From Nitrospira sp. (GTDB lineage: Bacteria; Nitrospirota; Nitrospiria; Nitrospirales; Nitrospiraceae): 64,000 nt of DNA. Where the stretch lies: contig SWDI01000002.1 of NCBI GenBank assembly GCA_005116955.1, positions 483,151-547,150 on the forward strand. Reading direction: 5' to 3'. How positions within the stretch are numbered: the stretch's first letter is position 1; each line of letters opens with the position of its first letter. This document shows, one piece after another, positions 8,514 through 17,977 of this stretch. The position numbers and the translations under genes are program-made. The notes beneath the pieces are model-generated. The model was not told where the DNA came from. It made no database searches and worked only from the letters and a program-made list of their open reading frames with translations.

Positions 8514-9314
8514 CTAGAAATCGACCTCAACAAGATTTGGAGCCACCACTTTGGCTCGTAGGTCCCTGCCGGAATCCAGATTGGTGACCATGACGGTCTG
8601 TCCGACTTGTCCGTTTGCTTTCGTGACGCCATTGGCTCGAATCGACAGGCCTCCACGCCGCGCCTCGATGAGGACTCGATCACCCTTCTTCATGACCAAC
8701 GGAGGCTTCACAAAGGCTGGGCGTAGCGGTGTCTCGGGCGGAAGAGGCCGTGATGCGCTCTTTCCGATGACCTCTCCTTGATCGGTCATGAAGGGATGGT
8801 TCACCTGATGAACCCGCAATCCAACCGTCTTGAGATCGCTCATATCAATCAGTTCATCGGTTTTCAGAAAGCGGGTGACAACAACCGCGTCGATCATCGC
8901 CGCAATATCAGCGACGACCTGGATCGTTTTCCGAGATTTCCCGTTTGCCATCGCCTCCACATGAAACATCCGCCGTCCTAGACCTTCTTCCTGAGAGTTG
9001 GGAGCAACTTGCAACTCCACCGTCCCGCCGGGGATCATTACCGAATCCGCGGGGTCCAACACCGTCACATGTACCGTCTTCACCTTGTGCCCCCATTCGC
9101 TCTCCAGATGTTTCTGAATGGCCTTCCGAATGAGATCAGGACTGACCTCACTGACAGCCGGTCGGTCCACAACGGTGTCGGTCGCCCGATGAATCGGACC
9201 TCGAGACTCAGATGGGATGGGCCGAGACCCACCACTAGGTCCTGCACGTGATGTCGTCACGTCGAAGACTACAGATGAAAGGAGCATGATCATCGTCAGC
9301 CAAATCCTAGACAT
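8514..9314 (-). CDS. flgA: FlgA, P-ring assembly chaperone
   Basis: Periplasmic chaperone needed for FlgI polymerisation. The 266-residue preprotein has a signal peptide (RIWLTMIMLLSSVVF), a divergent N-terminal half and the C-terminal SAF-like domain with GKSASRPLPPETPLRPAFV and the ending NLVEVDF. ATG 9314 has AAGGAG six bases upstream. It starts 10 bp downstream of flgG. Confidence 0.92.
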   Translation of the reverse strand: MSRIWLTMIMLLSSVVFDVTTSRAGPSGGSRPIPSESRGPIHRATDTVVDRPAVSEVSPDLIRKAIQKHLESEWGHKVKTVHVTVLDPADSVMIPGGTVELQVAPNSQEEGLGRRMFHVEAMANGKSRKTIQVVADIAAMIDAVVVTRFLKTDELIDMSDLKTVGLRVHQVNHPFMTDQGEVIGKSASRPLPPETPLRPAFVKPPLVMKKGDRVLIEARRGGLSIRANGVTKANGQVGQTVMVTNLDSGRDLRAKVVAPNLVEVDF

Positions 9315-9324
9315 GAGCCGCTCC

Positions 9325-10116
9325 TTATCGTCTGAGATTGTTCGCAATGGCCATCATTTCGTCGGACGCCTGAATCGTCTTGGAATTAATCTCGTAACTT
9401 CGCTGCGCAATGATCATATTGACCATTTCTTCGGCGAGATTGACATTCGAACTCTCCAAGAATCCTTGCTGGATCGTCCCGAATCCGGTGGTGAAGCCGC
9501 CGGTCCCCTGCGTGGGAGGGCCAGAAGCAAAGCTATCAATAAAGAGATTGCTCCCCATAGCGACCAGCCCAGAAGGATTGTCGAACCGTGTTAGCTGTAT
9601 TTGCCCGACTTGTGAGGACTGCGTCACACCTGGCAGCAAAACCGAGACCGTACCGTCCTGCCCGATATCCACCTTGAGCGCGCCGGAAGGGATTGTAATC
9701 ACGGGATTGAGGAGATCGCCGTCGCCGGTCACGAGATTGCCCACATTGTCACGCTTAAACGATCCATTTCGGGTATACATGATCGTCCCATCAGGACGGG
9801 AGACTTGAAAAAACCCTGCTCCATCGATCGCCAAATCCGTCTCGTTGTTCGTTTGGCGCATATTCCCCTGAATCCATTCTTTCGCAACAGTCGTTGGGCG
9901 CACCCCTGCACCGACCTGAATGCCAACTGGAAAGACCCCGACATTGGAGGCGCTGGTACCGGGGAGTCGTTGAATCTGATACAGCAGATCCGCAAACTCA
10001 GCTCGGCTGCGTTTAAAGGAGTTGGTGTTGACGTTGGCAAGGTTATGGGCGACCGTGTCGACGTTGATCTGCTGAGCCGTCATTCCGGTCGCTGCGGTCC
10101 ACATGGCACGAATCAT
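9325..10116 (-). CDS. flgG: FlgG, distal rod protein
   Basis: Subunit of the distal rod, exported by the flagellar type III apparatus. Complete rod/hook signature at the N-terminus (VDTVAHNLANVNTNSFKRS) and the C-terminus (VNLAEEMVNMIIAQRSYEIN); 263 residues, close to the usual 260. AGGAGG lies five bases before the ATG. It follows flgF after 84 bp. Confidence 0.96.
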   Translation of the reverse strand: MIRAMWTAATGMTAQQINVDTVAHNLANVNTNSFKRSRAEFADLLYQIQRLPGTSASNVGVFPVGIQVGAGVRPTTVAKEWIQGNMRQTNNETDLAIDGAGFFQVSRPDGTIMYTRNGSFKRDNVGNLVTGDGDLLNPVITIPSGALKVDIGQDGTVSVLLPGVTQSSQVGQIQLTRFDNPSGLVAMGSNLFIDSFASGPPTQGTGGFTTGFGTIQQGFLESSNVNLAEEMVNMIIAQRSYEINSKTIQASDEMMAIANNLRR

Positions 10117-10200
10117 GGAATCCTCCTACGTATCTTGCCGTTCGTAAAACGTGAAATACACTAGCTGATATTTACGAACGACCAACGACGCTTTACAGTC

Positions 10201-10971
10201 TTAGAGCACTCGTCCTACATCTTGAATCGTAACCTCAGTCATACGATCAAGCGATTGAATCAGCTTTTGCGTTGATTCATAGTTGCGCATACCCTGAAGC
10301 ATCTTCACCATCTCGCCGATGGAATTGACGTTGGACTCTTCGATGTGCCCAACCTGAATCTGCGGATTCTTGCTCACCGTGCCTTTCTCCGAGAAGAACA
10401 GCCCGTCCGACGACTTCTGCGGCATGTCTTCATCCGCAAATTCCATGACTTTGATTGTGGCGACAGGCTTGTCATCGACTTTGATGTCTCCCTGTGACGT
10501 AATCTCCAATTTTCCTGGAGGAATCTTGATCTCACCCCTTGTCCCCATCACGGGATAGCCAAGTCCTGTCACCAGCCGTCGCTGATTATCCAGTGACAGC
10601 ATGCCATTGCGAGTGTATCGAGACCCTTGTGGCGTCTGTACCTCAAAAAACCCTTGCCCTTGAATGGCAACGTCCAGCGGATTGCCGGTCAATCGGATGC
10701 GGCCTGGCTCAAATGTGGTCTTGATCTGATGTGGTGCGACAAACGCACGCTCAGATGGTCCAAATGGTCTGGCCGTGATCTGTTGGGCCAATCCCACAGT
10801 TCGGCCTCCAGTGGGAGCGACCGAATGGTACCGTGGGAATATGGCTTTGAAGGCCTGCTCATCCTGCTTGAACCCAGCGGTATTCACATTGGCCATATTG
10901 TTCGCAAACACTTGCATGCGCCGTTCATGGGCGAGTGCTCCAGACAAAACGGAATAGATACCTCGATTCAT
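10201..10971 (-). CDS. flgF: FlgF, proximal rod protein
   Basis: Rod subunit of 256 residues with the N-terminal FANNMANVNTAGFKQDE and C-terminal GEMVKMLQGMRNYESTQKLI signatures. First gene of the flgF-flgG-flgA-flgH-(small ORF)-flgI-flgJ unit. AAGGAG precedes the ATG at 10971, and a near-consensus sigma54 promoter lies 30 bp upstream, so this operon is expected to depend on the NtrC-type activators encoded at 34.9-41.4 kb. Confidence 0.94.
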   Translation of the reverse strand: MNRGIYSVLSGALAHERRMQVFANNMANVNTAGFKQDEQAFKAIFPRYHSVAPTGGRTVGLAQQITARPFGPSERAFVAPHQIKTTFEPGRIRLTGNPLDVAIQGQGFFEVQTPQGSRYTRNGMLSLDNQRRLVTGLGYPVMGTRGEIKIPPGKLEITSQGDIKVDDKPVATIKVMEFADEDMPQKSSDGLFFSEKGTVSKNPQIQVGHIEESNVNSIGEMVKMLQGMRNYESTQKLIQSLDRMTEVTIQDVGRVL

Positions 10972-11000
10972 ATTGCCGACTCCTTTTCCCTTCGAGGGAC

Positions 11001-11016
11001 AGCAACCCTTATGCCA
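11001..11016 (-). promoter_or_regulatory. sigma54 promoter of the flgF operon
   Basis: Minus strand TGGCATAAGGGTTGCT: GG and GC dinucleotides ten bases apart as required, with only one mismatch to the -24/-12 consensus TGGCAC, five bases, TTGCW. Predicted start near 10990, about 20 bases before the flgF ATG. Confidence 0.85.
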
Positions 11017-11592
11017 GATTCGTTCCGAGCAGAGATTACTGTATATCGAACACGAACTCAGCCAAATGCAGGCATGAACTGACTTCCGCTGTGGAACAAC
11101 AGGCTGGTATCGGATCCCCCTGCCATACTGCGAGGGTGGATTCTACCCACTAAGGTGAAAATTATTCCTAGCGGTGACTGGTGAGGGACGACTCATGCCG
11201 ACCCGAAATTGTAGAGAAGGGACATACGGCAGGTCGTGTCAACCATAGCCATGGAGCAGCCACGATGAGCCTGTTCCCCTCTTCGTTTAATCGACCATTC
11301 ACTAGGAAGTCGGCCTGGATTCCAGAATCGGCGGATGTCGTCCTCATCCACCCCATGTTTCTGCCACACACCGTTGCTGAGACAGACCACCATGCAAGAG
11401 ATCGTTGCTCCGATCGTGGCAGAGTATGATGTGAGACCTTCATGTGCATGATCTTGATTGCTGATTGAGGACCTAGCTATGCCATGTACTAGTCGAAATC
11501 TCGTCTAGAGTGGTACGGGTTTCCTAGATTCGGAACTGAAGCCGAGCCACGTTGATAATCAAGCACCCAGCCGAGTCGGTCGGCAAATAGAA
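11017..11592. other. intergenic region between fliA and flgF
   Basis: About 575 bp with no convincing gene; short frames on both strands lack ribosome sites and family resemblance. It separates the export-gate/fliA unit from the flgF unit. A weak hairpin (CCGAGT...ACTCGG) overlaps the fliA stop but lacks a T-tract. It should contain the binding sites for the activator of the flgF sigma54 promoter, but I could not define them. Confidence 0.6.
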
Positions 11593-12342
11593 TCAACTCG
11601 GTTTATGTAAGTGTGCCTTGAGCTGGATGATAGCCTTAGTATGGATTTGGCAAACCCGTGATTCAGTGACCTTTAGCAACTCTCCGATTTCTTTCATCGT
11701 AAGCTCCTCGTAGTAATACAAGGTCAGAACGAGGCGCTCTTTTTCCGGCAACTTGTGGATAGCGTCGGCGACCACTTCACGTTCACGCTCGTTGACCAAT
11801 GAGGACAAGGGATCCGGCGTGTGCGTATCGGCCAACATCTTGACCACTTTATGCCCGTCTGGTTCATAAAGGCCTAAATCGTCCACACTAATCATTACCG
11901 CCCCTCTGGCCCTCGTAATGAAATCATCCAGCTCTTCCAGGGACATCTTCAGTTCTGTTGCCACTTCTTCATCCTGGGGCGGCCGACCCAATCGGCTCAT
12001 CAGCATCGTGTGCGTCTTTTGGAGCAAGCCGATACGTTCATGAACCGATCTCGGGATCCAATCCATCGATCGAATCTCATCGAGCATAGCGCCACGAATT
12101 CTGAACTCCGCATAAGTCTTAAACTTCGCCTCTCGTGTGGGATCATACTTATCCATGGCATCCATGAGTCCAATGGTGCCAACCGAAATCAGATCCTCCG
12201 CGTCGAGGTATGCCGGGAGGCGGAAGGCCAACCGATGGGCCATCGCGCGAATAACATGGGCAAACTCCTTGATCAGCTCTTCGCGTCTGGCTCCCTGGGC
12301 CGCAAATGATTTTCGCTCGTGTGGTAAAGCAGTCTTGCTCAT
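11593..12342 (-). CDS. fliA: FliA, flagellar sigma28 factor
   Basis: RNA polymerase sigma factor for late flagellar genes. Region 2 (DAEDLISVGTIGLMDAMDKY), region 3 and the region 4 helix-turn-helix (LTMKEIGELLKVTESRVCQI) are all present in 249 residues, the usual size. It is the last gene of the fliL-to-fliA unit, 24 bp after flhG. Its products of regulation in this window are the csrA and flgM promoters; FlgM is its antagonist. Confidence 0.95.
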   Translation of the reverse strand: MSKTALPHERKSFAAQGARREELIKEFAHVIRAMAHRLAFRLPAYLDAEDLISVGTIGLMDAMDKYDPTREAKFKTYAEFRIRGAMLDEIRSMDWIPRSVHERIGLLQKTHTMLMSRLGRPPQDEEVATELKMSLEELDDFITRARGAVMISVDDLGLYEPDGHKVVKMLADTHTPDPLSSLVNEREREVVADAIHKLPEKERLVLTLYYYEELTMKEIGELLKVTESRVCQIHTKAIIQLKAHLHKPS

Positions 12343-12366
12343 GATCTTCCCATGTCCGATCGTTGG

Positions 12367-13236
12367 TCAGTTACTGGCCGGCGTCACCGCCCGTTGCCAA
12401 ACAAGCTGTACGGAACTTTTGGGGAGACCAGGTCTCGGCCACTGAATGACCTGATGTGCCAACCTCCTAAATGCTTGGGCTGCTGGTGCATCTGGGAATA
12501 ACTCACAGAGCGCCTTCTGCTGCATGACGGCCAAATGCACATAGTCGTCATAAGGGATCACCCCGACTAATTCGACGGCCACATGAAGAAAATGATCCAC
12601 CGCCACATCCAACTTCCCGAACACTTCAGCCGCTTCACGGGGGCTCTTAGCCTGATTCACCAGTACTTTGAAACGGCGTTCTCGATACTGGCGGGTCAAG
12701 ACTTTGATCAGCGCATAGGCATCCGTGAGCGATGTCGGCTCCGGCGAGACGACGATGATCGTCTCATCTGCCGCAGAGGCAAAAAAGGTGACATTTGGCG
12801 AGATGCCCGCCCCGGTATCGATCAAGAGCACATCCATCTCTGACGTGAGCTGGGCCAGCTGTTCCTGAATCATCACCTGTTGGGCTTCTGTTAGCGCCGT
12901 CAGACGGGCAACACCGGAACTGGCCGGAAGCACATGGACGCCCGCTGGGCCGCTGAGCACGATCTCATCGAGCGTATGTGTGCCTCTCAATACGTCTTCG
13001 ATCGTATGATGCGGAACTAGCCCCAGGAGGACATCAAGATTGCCTAAACCAAGGTCGGCATCCAAAATCAGCACCCGCTTCCCAACCCTCGTGAGTGCAA
13101 CCGCAAGGTTTGCAACCACATTAGACTTTCCGACTCCTCCCTTGCCGCTGGACACCGCGATGACGCGAGTGGATGAACCATCTCCACGACTCAGATCCTC
13201 CGACATAAGGACAGACCTTCTTGTTCCAAACGGCAT
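12367..13236 (-). CDS. flhG: FlhG (FleN/YlxH), MinD-like ATPase controlling flagellar number
   Basis: ParA/MinD-family ATPase that limits flagellar number, in polar flagellates together with FlhF. Deviant Walker A SSGKGGVGKSNVV near residue 30, then DADLGLGNLDVLLG and the switch motif LLIDTGAG. The ATG at 13236 has GGAGG seven bases upstream; ATG 13206 is an alternative. In several species FlhG also restrains the FleQ/FlrA class of sigma54 activators, and such an activator is encoded at 39935-41398, so feedback from here is plausible but inferred. Confidence 0.93.
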   Translation of the reverse strand: MPFGTRRSVLMSEDLSRGDGSSTRVIAVSSGKGGVGKSNVVANLAVALTRVGKRVLILDADLGLGNLDVLLGLVPHHTIEDVLRGTHTLDEIVLSGPAGVHVLPASSGVARLTALTEAQQVMIQEQLAQLTSEMDVLLIDTGAGISPNVTFFASAADETIIVVSPEPTSLTDAYALIKVLTRQYRERRFKVLVNQAKSPREAAEVFGKLDVAVDHFLHVAVELVGVIPYDDYVHLAVMQQKALCELFPDAPAAQAFRRLAHQVIQWPRPGLPKSSVQLVWQRAVTPASN

Positions 13237-13255
13237 AGCGAGACCTCCAACCAGA

Positions 13256-14587
13256 TTATCCGTGATGAATTGCCGCTTCTAATGCAGGAATTGCGCCTGA
13301 CGATTGACCTACCCGATTGACAAGCACCTGAGAATTGGTCGAGCGTTCCGCAGTCAACAACGCCGCCAAACGTTCCGATGAGGCAACCTCGATATCGCCG
13401 GGAACTCGTCGTCCAATGCTCCAATAGGAAAGCGGCACCCCGGTTTGATGCGCAACTTCAAAGATGGTGCCAAACGATTCCGTCTCGTCGAGCTTCGTGA
13501 ACAGAAGACGTAGTTGGGGTAGATCACTGAGGCGTCTCGTGATCCGACAGAGCTCCTGCTCCCTGGTGGAAGCCGGAAGGACCAGATGAGTTGTGACGGC
13601 CCCCTGTGGAAGCAGCTGTCGCAGTTCTTTCGCCAATGCCAGGTCACCTGGTCCGATCCCAGGCATGTCGATCAGCACAAGATCTACTCGCGTATGACGA
13701 CGGAGCCCTTGATGGACCTGTCGAGCCGACACGGCGCAAGCAAATGGCACCCCCACGACCTTGGCATACCGACGCAGCTGCTCCACCGCAGTTTCCCGAT
13801 TCGTATCAAAGGTAATGAGGGCGACCGATCTCCGCTGCTCGAGACGATAATAGGCAGCTAGCTTGGCCACAGCTGCGGTCTTCCCAGCTCCACTGGGTCC
13901 GATCAGAAGACCGATTGAGGGAGATCCCTCTCCGTTATGGAGCGGCTCACTCGTACGCACACGAGTGGCGATCTCATGCTGTAGCGCACGCCGAATCGAT
14001 TCATCGTCGTATGGATCGGACACTTGTTCCGTCTTGCACGCCTCGCTTATCAGCAACTCCACGGTGGAAGCATTCATCCCCTGCTCGATCAGCGAGCAGC
14101 GCAGCCAGGCCAGCATCGGCACCGGTTGACTTCCGATTGACCGGACATTTTCCCGAGACAAGTCCTCCAATAGGCGACCCAATTCATTCACGACGGTGCG
14201 GAAATGTCGACGACGATTCGGTTTCACGTGCACTCGAGATGGCTTCGACGAGGCGGACCGACCGACGGGTGGTGTCGTCGCCTCACTATTCGGCTTCAGC
14301 ATCCCGTGCAGAGTCTGTTGAAAAGTCGGCGTGGCCGCGGACTCTTCATTAGACGGTCTCCCAGGCGCTGCACCATGTGACACTTTGTCTGCCGCCTGAG
14401 GGGACCGTTGGACGTCTTGATCAGAAGCGGCCATCACTTCCAGGACCGGTCGATTGAATGCCTGTACGACTCGCCCTCCCTCACGCACCTCTTTTGCAGA
14501 CAAGATGATGGCATCCGGCCCTAGTTCTTCCTTGATGGCGCGCATGGCATCCTGCATGGTGAGCGCGTGAAATGTTTTGACCTTCAT
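13256..14587 (-). CDS. flhF: FlhF, SRP-type GTPase for flagellar placement
   Basis: GTPase that marks the site of flagellar assembly, usually the cell pole. The N-terminal B domain (KTFHALTMQDAMRAIKEELG), a variable linker, and the NG domain with P-loop GPSGAGKTAAVAKLA near residue 230 and the TKLDE base-specificity motif are present; 443 residues. AAGG lies before the ATG. It sits between flhA and flhG, the common order in polar flagellates. Confidence 0.94.
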   Translation of the reverse strand: MKVKTFHALTMQDAMRAIKEELGPDAIILSAKEVREGGRVVQAFNRPVLEVMAASDQDVQRSPQAADKVSHGAAPGRPSNEESAATPTFQQTLHGMLKPNSEATTPPVGRSASSKPSRVHVKPNRRRHFRTVVNELGRLLEDLSRENVRSIGSQPVPMLAWLRCSLIEQGMNASTVELLISEACKTEQVSDPYDDESIRRALQHEIATRVRTSEPLHNGEGSPSIGLLIGPSGAGKTAAVAKLAAYYRLEQRRSVALITFDTNRETAVEQLRRYAKVVGVPFACAVSARQVHQGLRRHTRVDLVLIDMPGIGPGDLALAKELRQLLPQGAVTTHLVLPASTREQELCRITRRLSDLPQLRLLFTKLDETESFGTIFEVAHQTGVPLSYWSIGRRVPGDIEVASSERLAALLTAERSTNSQVLVNRVGQSSGAIPALEAAIHHG

Positions 14588-14595
14588 GGCTTACC

Positions 14596-16692
14596 TTATG
14601 ATAGCTGCGCAAATTCGAAGTCGATGCGGACCGTATCTAACGACTGCAGGCGGACAAACGAGTCCACTTCATTGAGTCCCATGACGGGAACGGCATGCAA
14701 CTGACGATCGCTGTGTCGACGAAGATGGCGGCGAACAACCTGCGAACAGAGTACGATCGGTTGCTGCCCGCGAGCCGCAACCCGTTCGGCGGCCTGCTTG
14801 AGCCCAGTTAACAGCTTATGAGAAAGCGTGGGGTCAAGGTTCAACATGGCCCCAGGCGGCAATGCCGCGGCTTGTTCGGCCAACGACCGGTCTAGCCGGG
14901 GATCCAGAGTAATGACCTGCAGACTACCGTCAGGGGCAAGATACTGCTTGGTGATTGTCCGAGCCAGCGCCTGCCGTGCATACTCTGTGAGGACTTCTGC
15001 ATCCTTGGTGGTGGTGGCATGATCAGAAATTGCCTCGAGAATCGACCGGAGATCTCGAATCGGAATGCCCTCCTTGAGCAAGTTTCCGAGAACCTTGACG
15101 ACTGTTCCGAGCGGCACCAGCGTGGGAATGAGCTCCTCCACCAACTTCGGATGCGATTTTCCCACTTCATCCAAAAGCGTTTGCACCTCCTGCCTTCCCA
15201 ACAGTTCAGAGCCATGGCGCTTGATCAACTCGGATAGATGTGTCGCGATTGCCGAGCCCGCATCCACCACGGTATACCCCGCCATTTGCGCCTGCTCCCT
15301 GGCCTCTTCAGGCACCCAGAGCGCAGGCAACCCAAATGCAGGCTCCTTGGTTGCAATGCCCTGCACCAAGCCTCGTTGACCAGTTCCTGGATCGATCGCT
15401 AACAAATGTCCAGGCAAGACGTCAGCCTTGGCCACCTCCACTCCCTTCAACATGATGGCGTATTCGTTCGGACGCAGCTGGAGATTGTCACGTATATGAA
15501 TGGGAGGGACGACAAAGCCCATCGATTCCGCAAATTGCCGCCGGAGCGCTTTAATCCGATCGAGCAAGGCGGTGCCCTGCGTTCCCTCGACAAGACCTAT
15601 CAAGCCGTATCCCACCTGCACTTCCATAAGATCGAGCGGGATCACTCGGGTCTGACCTTCCTCGGTCTTGGGCATGCTGGGAGTCGGTGTGGGAACTGCT
15701 TGAACCTGCTCGCGCAGATGGAGGTGATAGGCGACCCACGCAAGAGCACTCCCTAATGCCAAGAACGCCACATGGGGAAGCCCAGGTACCAATCCAAGCG
15801 CAAGAAGAATACCCGCAGCCATGCCCACGGGTTTGGGGGAGGTCAATAGTTGCCGAGTCATCTCCCCGCCCAAATCCGTGTCCGAGGCGGCGCGAGTCAC
15901 CACGATACCGGCGGCAGTCGACACGATCAGAGCAGGGATCTGCGCGACCAATCCCTCACCAACCGTCAGCACGGTATAGGTTTGAGCCGCCAGTCCAGGA
16001 CTCATGCCCTGTTGCAGAATCCCAATCGCCAATCCGCCGATGATGTTGACAAAGACGATAATGACGGCTGCAATGGCATCGCCACGAACAAACTTGCTGG
16101 CTCCGTCCATCGATCCGTAAAAGTCCGCTTCTTCTGCTATTTCTCGGCGGCGGCGGCGGGCGTCTGCCTCATTGATCACACCAGCATTCAGATCCGCATC
16201 AATACTCATCTGCTTTCCGGGCATGGCATCCAAGGTGAAGCGAGCGGCAACCTCGGCAACCCGTCCAGCGCCCTTCGTCACCACGACGAAATTGATGATG
16301 ACGAGAATCGCAAACACGACCAGACCGACCGTGTAATTACCCCCGACGATGAAGTTTCCGAACGCCCGAATCACCTCGCCGGCAGCTCCTGCCCCTTCGT
16401 TGCCATGCAGCAAGATCAGTCGCGTGGACGCAATGTTGAGGGACAACCGGAATAACGTGATCACTAGCAGAATCGACGGAAAGACCGAGAACTCAATCGG
16501 GCGCCGCACTTGAAGTCCGACGAGCAAGATAATCACCGACAGCGTGATATCGAAACTTAACAACAGATCGAGGACAAACCGCGGCAATGGCAACAGCATC
16601 ACCATGAGAATAGCCACCACCCCGAGGGAGATCACGATGTCCGGATGCTTGACGAACTGGGGTTGTTCTATCGGTTCAATTGCCGTTGCCAT
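14596..16692 (-). CDS. flhA: FlhA, flagellar export gate component
   Basis: Integral membrane core of the flagellar type III export apparatus, receiving substrate-chaperone complexes and coupling export to proton flow. The N-terminal half has about eight membrane segments and the FHIPEP-family cytoplasmic loop (RFTLDAMPGKQMSIDADLNA region); the C-terminal half is the cytosolic docking domain. 698 residues, typical. It is separated from flhB by 208 bp occupied mostly by a palindromic repeat; a poor sigma54-like match at 16727-16742 (two mismatches, one in the invariant GG) is probably not functional. Confidence 0.96.
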   Translation of the reverse strand: MATAIEPIEQPQFVKHPDIVISLGVVAILMVMLLPLPRFVLDLLLSFDITLSVIILLVGLQVRRPIEFSVFPSILLVITLFRLSLNIASTRLILLHGNEGAGAAGEVIRAFGNFIVGGNYTVGLVVFAILVIINFVVVTKGAGRVAEVAARFTLDAMPGKQMSIDADLNAGVINEADARRRRREIAEEADFYGSMDGASKFVRGDAIAAVIIVFVNIIGGLAIGILQQGMSPGLAAQTYTVLTVGEGLVAQIPALIVSTAAGIVVTRAASDTDLGGEMTRQLLTSPKPVGMAAGILLALGLVPGLPHVAFLALGSALAWVAYHLHLREQVQAVPTPTPSMPKTEEGQTRVIPLDLMEVQVGYGLIGLVEGTQGTALLDRIKALRRQFAESMGFVVPPIHIRDNLQLRPNEYAIMLKGVEVAKADVLPGHLLAIDPGTGQRGLVQGIATKEPAFGLPALWVPEEAREQAQMAGYTVVDAGSAIATHLSELIKRHGSELLGRQEVQTLLDEVGKSHPKLVEELIPTLVPLGTVVKVLGNLLKEGIPIRDLRSILEAISDHATTTKDAEVLTEYARQALARTITKQYLAPDGSLQVITLDPRLDRSLAEQAAALPPGAMLNLDPTLSHKLLTGLKQAAERVAARGQQPIVLCSQVVRRHLRRHSDRQLHAVPVMGLNEVDSFVRLQSLDTVRIDFEFAQLS

Positions 16693-16776
16693 AATCTCCT
16701 AGGAATCTATGAACACATTCGGTTGATGCAAACAGCATGGCGGAACGTTTCCGTACCTACTGACGCCCGAATAACT

Positions 16777-16900
16777 TCAGGATGCTCAAAAAGGCCGTCC
16801 AGCAAGGCCGTAGCGAGCGAAGAGGCGAGGCGTACGCTTCGGTACGTTGAGCCTCTGAGCGACACGAGAACGCCGCTGGCGGACTTTTTCAGCATCCTGA
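16777..16900 (-). repeat. palindromic dispersed repeat, copy 1
   Basis: Terminal inverted repeats of about 26 bp: the left end begins TCAGGATGCTCAAAAAGGCC and the right end is its near-complement, closing with AGCATCCTGA. Inside is a second hairpin built on GAGGC...GCCTC around a GTAC/GTAC pair. The right end abuts the flhB stop codon (TGA at 16903-16901). A diverged second copy is at 62712-62824. It resembles a REP/MITE-like family that I associate with Nitrospira, from memory. Confidence 0.8.
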
Positions 16901-17977
16901 TCATGGCGTCACACCTCTGGCGCGATACACAAACGCGAGAATCTCCGCAACCGCACGATACAGCTCGTTTGGAATCTCCTTGCCAATCTCGACGAGTTTG
17001 AAGAGTGTTCTAGCCACGAACTTCTGTTCGACAACCGGCACCCCGTGATGTCGAGCCAACTCACGAATACGCTCAGCGACAAAGCCTGCTCCTTTAGCAA
17101 CCACCATAGGGGCTCCCATCGTGGTGGTGTCATACTTCAGCGCAACAGCCAGATGTGTCGGATTGGTAACCACCACGTCCGCCGTTTTCACGGCGGCCAT
17201 CATACGTTTCTTGGTCAGCTCTCGCTGGAGGGTCCGCACACGACCCTTGATGAGCGGATCGCCTTCTGCGGACTTGTGTTCCTCCTTGACCTCTTCCTTC
17301 GACATACGCAGACTGCGTTCCCACTCATAGCGTTGGTAGAAATAGTCAAACCCGGCCAGGACCGCGATCGCCCCCGCGACGGCCAATCCGACCTTCAAGG
17401 CAAGCCGTCCAGTAACACCCAGGACGGTACCCATATCAAACCCAATTAACCCCGGAATCTGGAGTACGTCATACCGCGCAACCCACAGACCGACACCCGT
17501 CACGATCGCAATCTTGAGGAGCCCCTTCACGAGCTCGATCACAGATCGCAATGAGAACAATCGGGATAATCCTTTGATCGGACTGATGCGTTGAGCATCC
17601 AGTTGAATCGCATCGGCACGCCATAACAACCCTGATTGCAGCAACGACGCACCGCTCCCCATTACCAAAATGCCCAGCACGACCGGAAGACTCAGCATCA
17701 CCACGGTGAAGCCAGCGTGGATGACAACCTCGTACACCTGTTCGATTGACATCTCTTTGTAGAACGCTAAGGGAAAGGAGAGGGTAAGCCCTTGACGAGT
17801 CATCTCCGTCATTTTCTGAAGACCAACCGGCAACATGGCCGCCAGCAGCCCGATGCCGCTCAAGAGGATGACTGCGGTGGACAGGTCGCGACTGATCGCG
17901 ATCTGTCCTTTCTTGCGCGCATCCTCTTTCCGTTTCGGCGTCGCGGGTTCTGTCTTATTACTTCGATCCTCAGCCAT
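16901..17977 (-). CDS. flhB: FlhB, export gate and substrate-specificity switch
   Basis: Membrane protein of the export gate; autocleavage between Asn and Pro in the NPTH loop switches export from rod/hook to filament substrates. Four hydrophobic segments in the first 210 residues, then the cytosolic domain with the intact NPTH motif (VVTNPTHLAVALKY). 358 residues. The ATG overlaps the fliR stop by 8 bp, so the two are translationally coupled. The stop codon is followed immediately by the palindromic repeat. Confidence 0.95.
   Translation of the reverse strand: MAEDRSNKTEPATPKRKEDARKKGQIAISRDLSTAVILLSGIGLLAAMLPVGLQKMTEMTRQGLTLSFPLAFYKEMSIEQVYEVVIHAGFTVVMLSLPVVLGILVMGSGASLLQSGLLWRADAIQLDAQRISPIKGLSRLFSLRSVIELVKGLLKIAIVTGVGLWVARYDVLQIPGLIGFDMGTVLGVTGRLALKVGLAVAGAIAVLAGFDYFYQRYEWERSLRMSKEEVKEEHKSAEGDPLIKGRVRTLQRELTKKRMMAAVKTADVVVTNPTHLAVALKYDTTTMGAPMVVAKGAGFVAERIRELARHHGVPVVEQKFVARTLFKLVEIGKEIPNELYRAVAEILAFVYRARGVTP

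Noticed and set aside
11168-11449. Overlapping frames on both strands in the fliA-flgF spacer
   Set aside because: No ribosome site, frames on both strands equally open, no protein-like motifs.
16727-16742. Sigma54-like site before flhA
   Set aside because: Two mismatches, one in the invariant GG of the -24 element; flhA is probably read through from fliL.
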